Part shown: positions 1 to 6,064 of the stretch, in pieces
Numbering within the stretch: position 1 is the first letter of the stretch
How the letters are laid out: the number at the start of each line of letters is the position of its first letter
Assembly: GCA_027365715.1 (NCBI GenBank)
Contig: DAHXLZ010000216.1
Span: 1 to 14,217 of the forward strand
DNA length: 14,217 nt
Direction: 5' to 3'
DNA from: Methanomassiliicoccales archaeon
GTDB lineage: Archaea; Thermoplasmatota; Thermoplasmata; Sysuiplasmatales; Sysuiplasmataceae
Translations under genes and position numbers: made by a program
The notes under the pieces: model-generated
What the model was told of the DNA's origin: nothing
Database searches by the model: none
What the model saw: the letters and a program-made list of their open reading frames with translations, nothing else

Positions 1-333
1 GAAGATAGAGTCATGGATAGAACGGAAGACTACGCAGAGAAGGCAGGCTGGGACATATCATCAAGAACTGTCAGAGGAGGGGAGGAAGTTGATATGCTGG
101 TTAAAAACGGAGTGTCCTTTTTTGTTGAAACAAAGTCTCATGCAGACATTGGTGCTCTTGAACAGGTTGTCAGAAAATCCAGTAAGCTGAAAGTGCCCGG
201 AATACTAGTTGGTGAGAGGCTGGACAAAGGCGTTGTGAAGGAAGCGAAGAAAAGGAGGATGCTTTGCCTCACTTTACATGAATTCAAACGTGCACTCAAG
301 TCAGGCAAAATAGAGAAGTTCTATTCAAAATGA
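1..333 (+). CDS. PD-(D/E)XK nuclease-like protein, 5' end possibly cut by the window
   Basis: Small protein with the core of a restriction-endonuclease-like fold. The reading frame is open from base 1, so the true start may lie outside the window; the first ATG inside is at 13 and would give 106 residues. Numbering from that ATG, an acidic residue at D27 in a hydrophobic strand (VDMLV) is followed about 12 residues later by E39-T-K41 in VETKS, the usual D...ExK metal-binding arrangement, with Q51 on the next helix. The pattern is that of Mrr/RecB-like or archaeal Holliday-junction-type nuclease domains. The N-terminal helix preceding the core (DRTEDYAEKAGW) is also typical. Substrate and partners cannot be read from the sequence. 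It lies about 150 bases upstream of the vWA-PP2C pair in the same direction but is separated from it by an inverted repeat and a separate TATA box, so co-transcription is uncertain. Confidence 0.72.
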   Translation, partial: EDRVMDRTEDYAEKAGWDISSRTVRGGEEVDMLVKNGVSFFVETKSHADIGALEQVVRKSSKLKVPGILVGERLDKGVVKEAKKRRMLCLTLHEFKRALKSGKIEKFYSK

Positions 334-344
334 GCGTCGGCGCA

Positions 345-374
345 ATATCTGGCAAATGCAGGCTCGCCAGATAT
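345..374. repeat. Perfect 9-bp inverted repeat (ATATCTGGC / GCCAGATAT)
   Basis: Arms at 345-353 and 366-374 are perfectly complementary around a 12-base loop, starting 11 bases after the nuclease stop codon. No T-run follows, so a classical terminator is not supported. The arms contain the GCCAG pentamer that recurs at 392 and 415, so it may be an operator for the downstream vWA gene or an RNA hairpin at the end of the nuclease transcript. Confidence 0.6.
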
Positions 375-457
375 CTCCAGCGATCTGAATAGCCAGTGTA
401 TCGGTGAGAAAAAGGCCAGTCGTTGATGCTATTTTCGGACTATGAATGGGGCAAGTA

Positions 458-465
458 TTTATAAA
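458..465 (+). promoter_or_regulatory. TATA box of the vWA-PP2C unit
   Basis: TTTATAAA centred about 24.5 bases before the ATG at 486. With the archaeal spacing of roughly 25 bases from TATA box to transcription start, the mRNA would begin at or next to the ATG, so a leaderless message is expected. This agrees with the absence of a Shine-Dalgarno sequence before the ATG. Confidence 0.65.
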
Positions 466-485
466 ACAACATAGTTTTTTGCAGC

Positions 486-1325
486 ATGTCATACGAAGCG
501 GAAATTAGCAGAACAAACCCCTCATTGGTTCTATTTCTTTTAGACCAGTCAAAGTCAATGAGCCACAAGCTTCCCGGCGGCGAGAGATCCAAGGCGCAGG
601 AGGCTTCAGACGCAGTGAACAGGCAGCTTGGTGAATTTGTGCTGCGTTGCACGAAGAGTGATGGTATACGTGATTATTTCCACGTCGGAGTCATAGGCTA
701 TGGTTTCGTAACCGGGAAGGCCGGTTCCATCCTCAGGAATACCAGCGTCAACCCGATATCCCAGCTTGCCTCAAGCACATTAAGAGTTGAGAAGAGACAG
801 ATGAAAGTATCAGACGGGGCCGGCGGAATCAGTGAAGTTGATTATGACTTTGGAGTGTGGTTCGATTCGACCGCAAACGGTGATACGCCAATGTGCAAAG
901 CATTGACACTTGCCAGGGACATAGTGAAGGAATGGATCGAGAATCACCCTGCGTCCTATCCCCCGATACTGATTAACATCACCGATGGTCAGGCAACCGA
1001 CGGGGATCCTGGCAAAGTCACCTCTGAAATCCTCGGTATGACCACTCCCGACGGAGCCCCGTTAATCTGGAACTGTCATCTTTCATCGAGCACCGGTGTG
1101 CCGATATCATTTCCCTCTTTCGAGTCCGAACTCCCGGATGATAAATATGCCCGATCCCTCTTTACGATGTCCAGTGAGTTACCTTCTCAATACATTGGCT
1201 ACGCAAGGGAAATGCAGGTCGACCTTAAGGACAGCGCTCGGGCATACGTCTTCAACGCACAGCTCGAACAGCTTGTTCAGTTCATCGACATAGGAACAAG
1301 AGGGCCGCAGGGGCAGATGCAATAG
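486..1325 (+). CDS. von Willebrand factor A domain protein, TerY-like
   Basis: 279-residue single-domain vWA protein of the type found in TerY-P triads. The metal-ion-dependent adhesion site (MIDAS) is complete: D20-Q-S22-K-S24 after the first hydrophobic strand (LVLFLLD), T134 in NGDTPM, and D167 in NITDG. There is no signal peptide or membrane segment, so it should be cytoplasmic. In the related bacterial modules the vWA protein is thought to act as a metal-dependent scaffold or target linking a kinase and a PP2C phosphatase; both partners are encoded here, which supports that role by inference. The ATG is chosen because a TATA box sits 24-25 bases upstream. The gene ends with TAG and the phosphatase follows in the same frame at the very next codon. 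Domain assignment is secure; the client of the system is unknown. Confidence 0.88.
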   Translation: MSYEAEISRTNPSLVLFLLDQSKSMSHKLPGGERSKAQEASDAVNRQLGEFVLRCTKSDGIRDYFHVGVIGYGFVTGKAGSILRNTSVNPISQLASSTLRVEKRQMKVSDGAGGISEVDYDFGVWFDSTANGDTPMCKALTLARDIVKEWIENHPASYPPILINITDGQATDGDPGKVTSEILGMTTPDGAPLIWNCHLSSSTGVPISFPSFESELPDDKYARSLFTMSSELPSQYIGYAREMQVDLKDSARAYVFNAQLEQLVQFIDIGTRGPQGQMQ

Positions 1326-2060
1326 TTGCTCTCTTTCAATGAATTCCACAGGCCCAAGACGGGAAACAGCATAAGTGAGTACGAAGATGCCTTTGATTGT
1401 GACTCATCCAGAGGCGTCTTTGCCATAGCTGATGGTGCCACAGAGTCGAGTTTTTCTGACGTCTGGGCCGGAGCGCTCGTTTCCACATTTATTGACAATC
1501 CCCCCGGCTTCGACAGGAACGACAGAGATGTCATGAAAGATATTCTCCGCGTGGCCAGAGAGAGATGGTACGGGAGCATAGACTGGGAGTCACTTTCATG
1601 GTTCCAGAAGAACAAGGCGCTCCTCGGATCTTATTCCACACTGCTTGGCCTGCAGATTGAAGTTGAAGGCACGCGGAACAGGTTCAGGTGCATGACCATA
1701 GGCGATTCCTGCATGTTTCACATCAGCGGGGAGAAAATGGAATCCTTTCCCTTCTCCGACAGCAGGGATTTGAGCAACACACCAAGGCTGATGTGGAGCG
1801 GCCATGGCTATAACTCCGGTCTGGAGAGGGAAGTGGACATACCCGGAATAGAAGTGAAATACGGAAAGCTTAGGGCTGGAGACACAGTAATGCTGGCGAC
1901 AGATGCCATATCAAAGTGGATTCTAATGCACAAGGCTGAAAAACCCTGGATGGAGATAGCGTCACACAGTGACGATTTTGACTCATTTATAGGAAATCTG
2001 ATTTCAGGCGGAGAAGTCAAAAACGACGACGTCACAGTGATTGTCATTTCTGTAACGTAG
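1326..2060 (+). CDS. PP2C-family protein serine/threonine phosphatase
   Basis: 244-residue PP2C/PPM-type metal-dependent phosphatase, expected to remove phosphate placed by the neighbouring kinase. Recognisable motifs in order: E20-D21 in EYEDAF, D36-G37 in FAIADGATES, the IGDSC strand at 125-129, D193 in LATDA, and D234-D235 in NDDVTVIVI, which together hold the two metal ions in this family. The DGATESSFS form is typical of PP2C proteins found with TerY-like vWA proteins. The start is taken as TTG at 1326, directly after the vWA stop codon: there is no in-frame ATG before the first motif and the frame is closed upstream by that TAG. A G-rich stretch at 1309-1313 is a poor Shine-Dalgarno. 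No membrane segment is present. Its last 17 bases overlap the convergent kinase gene. Confidence 0.88.
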   Translation: MLSFNEFHRPKTGNSISEYEDAFDCDSSRGVFAIADGATESSFSDVWAGALVSTFIDNPPGFDRNDRDVMKDILRVARERWYGSIDWESLSWFQKNKALLGSYSTLLGLQIEVEGTRNRFRCMTIGDSCMFHISGEKMESFPFSDSRDLSNTPRLMWSGHGYNSGLEREVDIPGIEVKYGKLRAGDTVMLATDAISKWILMHKAEKPWMEIASHSDDFDSFIGNLISGGEVKNDDVTVIVISVT

Positions 2061-3693
2061 CTATTTTCTGCGGGTCGCAACCGTCCCACAGCGGATCGTG
2101 TTTCAGTGCATCGCCGAGAAGATCCGTGAGTTTTCTTACCACTCCCTTCCTGCTGAGGAGTTCCCTGATTACTTTCGAATTTGGCGGATCCATGAAATCA
2201 CTCTTTCTGAAGATCAGGCAGTCCTGATCGCCTTTGTTATACCTGTCCCAGAGTGATGCATCCTCGGCTACAGCCAGCAGTGAAAGGTATGTGACAAGGA
2301 TTGAAAAGTTGTCGAGTTTTTCCGAATACGAATTGGAATCCCTTAAAGGATGCTGAAAGTTATCGTGACCGAATTCCTGCGCCTTGAATCCTGAAAAGTC
2401 GGGCACATACATACCGTCATAGTCGACCAGCAGGAGTCTTCCGGCATCATCTATGACTATATTATCACCAGCTATGTCGCCGTGGGCTATGCCCGCACTC
2501 CTGATCTTAACCATCTCTTCAATGAAAGTCTCCGCGAGCTTTTTCAGATTGCCCTTCTTCTTAAGCTGTTCGGAGATGAAGGTGTTCAGATTCTTTCCTT
2601 CAATCCAGTGCATTTTGAGCACCGGGAAATATATCGTTGGGTTTTTGAACGTCCTGATAGCCTTCGGCAGATATTGAAAATCCACAAAGGCAAGCCCCTT
2701 TCCGGACAGCGACTTCAGCGTCCTGTCGATTGCAAAATATCTCCTGTTCAGGTCCGGCTTGCTCCTGGTAAAGCATTTCAGTGCATGCGTTGTTCCATTA
2801 TTTTCCAGTTTGAAAACAGCACCGTAATTCCCCGATGAATAAAGGACATTTCCAGGCAGCCTGACGAACGGATTCGGCATTACTTTGGAGTTTCTGATAT
2901 CCGGATAACCGGAAGAAATGCTGAATCCAAGATTCTGCATGGCTCTGGTATAATCACTCTGTCCCGGCCATGGAACATTAGGCGGGACCATGTCATCGAC
3001 CGGCGGATCTATGCGGGCAGGTGCGGCTGTGCGACCGTCCGCCTTCTTCGGTTTTTCGGGTTTGGCCGGCCTGACTGTGATACCCTGTGTCTTTTTGACC
3101 TGCCTGACAGTCTGTGCGGCAGCCGGCTGAACAGCGGAGCTGGCATTCATAGCACTGTTTATCGATTGGTAGTTGAGTTCCGTAACGGACTGGTCTCTGG
3201 TCCCTCCCATAATCAGGAACGAACACACGAATATTACATATCCCGGAAACGCGAGATAATAGAAGGGAAAAACGAGGAGCACGACGATCACGGGAGCATT
3301 CAATGCAAGGAATGCAATCCTTGCCTGCCTGTGCCTCACGATAGCCAGATAGCCGGCATCGAGGGAAAAAACCGCGAGCAAAACCAGCAGCTGTGAATAT
3401 AACAGTGACAGCGGATTGTGATAAATGAATGTGAGGAGTATCAGAACCATGCCAAAGAGGGAATAGAGTGCCCTGTGCGAGCCAAGGTGGCCCTTTACGA
3501 TTGTATATACCGTCAGCGCCGTGAAAACGACGACAACCGAGATGATGCGATACTGCTCAAAAGTTCTGAAAGCAACAGACAGATGCAGGTAGTTGTACAC
3601 AAGCAGCAGGGCGCTGGCGATGACTGGAACTGGAACTATCACTATGAATGTGATGATAAACAGCGGTATCAGAAGCTTGTAAAGAGGCTTCAT
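2044..3693 (-). CDS. Membrane-anchored serine/threonine protein kinase of the TerY-P type
   Basis: 549 residues in three parts. Residues about 5-165 hold five or six hydrophobic membrane helices; residues about 170-245 form a Pro/Lys/Ala-rich linker; residues about 275-545 are a protein kinase domain. Kinase landmarks are a glycine-rich loop SSGNYGAVF (286-294), K306 in HALK, the catalytic loop HGDIAGDN with D406 and N411, and D424 in LVDYDGMYVP in place of DFG. The HGD...DYDGMYVP form and the later GHDNFQHP and LDNFSI motifs match the kinases found with TerY-like vWA and PP2C proteins. The ATG is the only start after an in-frame TAG upstream, and a TATA box lies about 31 bases before it. An even number of helices would leave the kinase in the cytoplasm with its partners. 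What the membrane part senses is unknown. Confidence 0.88.
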   Translation of the reverse strand: MKPLYKLLIPLFIITFIVIVPVPVIASALLLVYNYLHLSVAFRTFEQYRIISVVVVFTALTVYTIVKGHLGSHRALYSLFGMVLILLTFIYHNPLSLLYSQLLVLLAVFSLDAGYLAIVRHRQARIAFLALNAPVIVVLLVFPFYYLAFPGYVIFVCSFLIMGGTRDQSVTELNYQSINSAMNASSAVQPAAAQTVRQVKKTQGITVRPAKPEKPKKADGRTAAPARIDPPVDDMVPPNVPWPGQSDYTRAMQNLGFSISSGYPDIRNSKVMPNPFVRLPGNVLYSSGNYGAVFKLENNGTTHALKCFTRSKPDLNRRYFAIDRTLKSLSGKGLAFVDFQYLPKAIRTFKNPTIYFPVLKMHWIEGKNLNTFISEQLKKKGNLKKLAETFIEEMVKIRSAGIAHGDIAGDNIVIDDAGRLLLVDYDGMYVPDFSGFKAQEFGHDNFQHPLRDSNSYSEKLDNFSILVTYLSLLAVAEDASLWDRYNKGDQDCLIFRKSDFMDPPNSKVIRELLSRKGVVRKLTDLLGDALKHDPLWDGCDPQKIATLQK

Positions 3694-3720
3694 ATCTCTG
3701 AATTTGAAGACATATTCGCT

Positions 3721-3728
3721 CTATATAC
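3721..3728 (-). promoter_or_regulatory. TATA box of the kinase gene
   Basis: GTATATAG on the minus strand, centred about 31 bases before the kinase ATG. This predicts a transcript with a leader of only about five bases. No Shine-Dalgarno is seen. Confidence 0.55.
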
Positions 3729-3770
3729 CTTATCACACAACTGGGGCTCCGTATGAATTCTGAGCAAAGT

Positions 3771-3865
3771 GCCAGACTGTAGCCAGTGAATGTGTTTTGC
3801 TGGCTGGCATAATACGCAAATGGACTGGAATGGATAATGCCAGTGTCCTGCTGCAGCACACTGGC
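3771..3865. repeat. Cluster of GCCAG pentamers with two inverted repeats upstream of the kinase
   Basis: GCCAG or its complement CTGGC occurs six times in 95 bases: 3771, 3782, 3800, 3804, 3839 and 3861. Two pairings are evident. AGCCAG at 3781-3786 pairs with CTGGCT at 3800-3805. A perfect 8-bp pair, GCCAGTGT at 3839-3846 and ACACTGGC at 3858-3865, encloses an 11-base loop. The region sits between the kinase promoter and the end of the DUF72 gene, so it could be an upstream operator of the kinase or a hairpin at the end of the DUF72 message. No gene was seen in 3729-3924. Confidence 0.6.
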
Positions 3866-3924
3866 CACACATAGTGGAGGGAAATACATATGCAATAAGC
3901 CCAACAGGCTAATTCCGAGGGCGT

Positions 3925-4776
3925 TCAGCGTCCGGTCTGTCCTGGAATTCCGTCCAGACTCGTCTGCCTCCACCTGCCGTCACGACCTCTTCCTCCTTCC
4001 AGCATCAGCCTTCTCCATTCCTTTTCATCAGCACCGGAAAGTCTTCTGAAGACGTTAATTGTTTCGGGCGCAAAACCGGCAAAATGATTGTTTGAAAACA
4101 CGTATGCATCGGCGATGTTTTTCTCCGCTGCCGTTGCCTCCATTTTACCTGCCCAGTCTTTTATAATGCCCGTCCTGTCCTTCTGGACCCTGTCGAACTC
4201 TGTTATCGATCTGTCCCCTACCAGCCTGAGATAAGTGAAATCACATGTTACCACAGGCGGTGTCTCGACATACTGGTTGACAGACCATGAAAAGCACATG
4301 CCTCTATTCCAGAGCAGGTCGTAAACCTCCTGCCTGAACCATGAGCTGTGACGGAACTCTACTGCATACCTTATGTCGTTGCTCAACAGGTTGAGGAGCA
4401 CTTTCACGCGATCAAACATCTCTTCAAATTTACTGTATGGAGGAAGAAGGATCAGCACACAGGCCAGTTTTGAGTCCAGCTTTCTGACTCGTTCTTCGAA
4501 TTCCAGGACAGCATCCGCACGAGCCTGCAGCCTTCCGTCATAAGTGATTTCGCGTGGAAACTTGAGCGTGAAAATGAAATCGTCAGGTGTTCTCCTCTTC
4601 CACTGTTCTATCGCCGAAGAAGAGGGGGTCCTGTAAAACGATGAGTCCACTTCCACCGTATCAAAGACAAGGCTGTACAGCTGAAGGAAATCTTTCTGGC
4701 TCGTTCCCGCAGGATAAAAAGGTCCGACCCAGTCCCTGTAAGACCAGCCCATGCATCCTGTATGTGTCTCCAGCAC
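3925..4776 (-). CDS. DUF72 (YecE-like) TIM-barrel protein
   Basis: 283-residue member of the DUF72 family, predicted TIM-barrel proteins of unproven biochemical function. The family signatures are all present: GCMGWSYRDW at 8-17 with the following PFYP, EVDSSFYRTPS at 42-52, LKFPREITYD near 71-80, EFRHSSW at 140-146, and VFSNNHFAGFAP at 226-237. Length is close to the family's usual size. The start is GTG at 4776, the only plausible start after the in-frame TGA at 4789-4791 and the right distance before the first motif. The last 25 residues are rich in Gly and Arg and look like a variable tail. It lies 85 bases downstream of the epimerase in the same direction, so it could share that transcript or use the weak TATA-like box at 4807-4814. 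Confidence 0.88.
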   Translation of the reverse strand: MLETHTGCMGWSYRDWVGPFYPAGTSQKDFLQLYSLVFDTVEVDSSFYRTPSSSAIEQWKRRTPDDFIFTLKFPREITYDGRLQARADAVLEFEERVRKLDSKLACVLILLPPYSKFEEMFDRVKVLLNLLSNDIRYAVEFRHSSWFRQEVYDLLWNRGMCFSWSVNQYVETPPVVTCDFTYLRLVGDRSITEFDRVQKDRTGIIKDWAGKMEATAAEKNIADAYVFSNNHFAGFAPETINVFRRLSGADEKEWRRLMLEGGRGRDGRWRQTSLDGIPGQTGR

Positions 4777-4806
4777 ATCAGCCCGGAGTCAAATGCACTT
4801 CAGACT

Positions 4807-4814
4807 GAATAAAA
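4807..4814 (-). promoter_or_regulatory. Possible TATA box of the DUF72 gene
   Basis: TTTTATTC on the minus strand, centred about 34 bases before the GTG start, would give a leader of about eight bases. A very similar TTTTTATT lies before the PNGase A-like gene. It is a weak match, and read-through from the epimerase gene is an alternative. Confidence 0.35.
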
Positions 4815-4861
4815 TTTGCATCACTCTGCTGCTGCGGATTGCAACAAACGTAATGGTTTTT

Positions 4862-5803
4862 CTAACTTTTACCTGGAAGATTCTTCTTGAAATAATCCAT
4901 CGAATTGTGTGGCACTCCGCCTGTGTCAGCGCCTGCTTCGACTGTGAGTTTGACCTCTGCGGGAAACCACTCTTCAAAGGGAGTGAATGCAAAGCACTCC
5001 TTCTCTGCTTTTACAGCAGACAGTGTCCTGTCGGCTTCGATGAAATAGGAAGAAGTTCTCACGGCACTCACCTGCCTCCTGATGTCTGGAGTTCTGTTCA
5101 GCAACCTGCCGATTCTATCCACAAGCTCAACAGCATCCAGCCCGTATGGAGAGGCGCCATTGTACGGACCTGTCTTCTTCCGGAGCCCGAGCCATGACAT
5201 AAATCTGCCGGCATCTTCGACCCAGACATAGTTGCGTCTGCCGCAGTGAGGAGGAATCACAATTTCTTCTCCGAGCATCACACTCTTGACGTGTTTCTGG
5301 AAACGAACTGAACTGTCATCGTGACCAATCACGATGGGAAACCTCGCTGCAGCAACAGAAAAAGGAGCGTTCTGGAAGAAGTAAGCTTCCGCGCTTCTCT
5401 TCCCTTCTGCATAGTCTGATTCATCATTATTCCGACTCTGCAGACTGAAGCGTGTGGGGTCGAAATCTCCTTCTTCATATTCACTTTTTCCGGGATAATA
5501 TACGGCACCGCTTGACACAAACACATAATGACCAATTCTGTTCCTGAACACATCCACTATGTTTTTCGCATCATCCTGTCCAAAGCACAGCTGATCAAAA
5601 AGAACATCATAATGAGCAGATGACAGCCTGTCCGCTGCGTCTGCCATATCGAAGCGGTCAAACTTTATGGACGTCACGGTGTCTCCAAATGGATTCTCCG
5701 TTCTTCCTGCAGAAGCCACCGTAACTTCGCAACCTTCCTTTAACAGGGAAGCAACAAGCCTGCGGCCAATGAATCCTGTGCCTCCAATTACCATCGCGTT
5801 CAT
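4862..5803 (-). CDS. NAD-dependent epimerase/dehydratase (extended short-chain dehydrogenase)
   Basis: Rossmann-fold enzyme of the extended SDR group, 313 residues from the chosen start. The nucleotide-binding loop GGTGFIG is at 7-13, the strand with the active-site serine is YVFVSSGAVYY (S97/S98), and the catalytic Y131-x-x-x-K135 is in DYAEGK. The family acts on nucleotide sugars or similar substrates, and related archaeal proteins are often labelled isoflavone-reductase- or NmrA-like; the substrate here cannot be assigned. The frame extends upstream to 5872, but the ATG at 5803 is preferred because a TATA box at 5827-5834 is centred about 27 bases before it, which predicts a leaderless mRNA, and because it places the glycine-rich loop where this family has it. 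An ATG at 5809 with a GAGGT five bases upstream is the alternative. It is followed by the DUF72 gene on the same strand. Confidence 0.87.
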   Translation of the reverse strand: MNAMVIGGTGFIGRRLVASLLKEGCEVTVASAGRTENPFGDTVTSIKFDRFDMADAADRLSSAHYDVLFDQLCFGQDDAKNIVDVFRNRIGHYVFVSSGAVYYPGKSEYEEGDFDPTRFSLQSRNNDESDYAEGKRSAEAYFFQNAPFSVAAARFPIVIGHDDSSVRFQKHVKSVMLGEEIVIPPHCGRRNYVWVEDAGRFMSWLGLRKKTGPYNGASPYGLDAVELVDRIGRLLNRTPDIRRQVSAVRTSSYFIEADRTLSAVKAEKECFAFTPFEEWFPAEVKLTVEAGADTGGVPHNSMDYFKKNLPGKS

Positions 5804-5826
5804 TGCCATGCACAACCTCGGCGGGA

Positions 5827-5834
5827 TTATAAAA
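5827..5834 (-). promoter_or_regulatory. TATA box of the epimerase gene
   Basis: TTTTATAA on the minus strand, centred about 27 bases before the ATG at 5803. It places the transcription start at or beside that ATG and is the main reason for rejecting the longer reading frame, most of which would not be transcribed. Confidence 0.6.
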
Positions 5835-5929
5835 CGACCGCGTGTTTGCTGTAAACGCACTTCAATCTGCACATGAATGTTAAAGAATTATCGGCGGAAT
5901 GAATTAACAATACCTTGCCAGGAGACACA

Positions 5930-6064
5930 ATGCCGTCAAGGGCGAGCTCAGCAGATTGTTTCGGAGGGCACGATGATTCAAATTTCGAAAAATGCCAAAT
6001 ACTGAAAAGACCCATTTGGTATCGTGAAAAGCCCGGTGTGCCTCCGGAAATTGGAAGGCGGTGA
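5930..6064 (+). CDS. Possible 44-residue peptide upstream of the TENA-like gene
   Basis: Short open frame beginning MPSRASSADCFGGHD and ending in a basic, proline-containing tail (KRPIWYREKPGVPPE then IGRR). It is unrecognised. In its favour, AGGAG at 5920-5924 lies five bases before the ATG, a better ribosome-binding site than that of the next gene, and a TATA-like ATTAACAA (5902-5909) lies about 24 bases upstream. Against it, it is short, has no known motif, and overlaps the first 41 bases of the TENA-like gene if that gene starts at its GTG. It contains Cys10, His14 and Cys22 but no convincing metal site. Confidence 0.28.
   Translation: MPSRASSADCFGGHDDSNFEKCQILKRPIWYREKPGVPPEIGRR

Noticed and set aside
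345..374. Inverted repeat as a short CRISPR-like or mobile-element end
   Set aside because: Only one hairpin is present, with no repeated spacers, transposase or target-site duplication.
1323..1325. TAG between vWA and PP2C as a pyrrolysine codon
   Set aside because: Several other genes in the window end with TAG, there is no sign of pyl genes, and two separate proteins are the normal arrangement for this triad.
4751..5197. Plus-strand frame of 148 codons across the DUF72-epimerase junction
   Set aside because: Antisense to two well-supported genes, Cys/Ser/Leu-rich without motifs.
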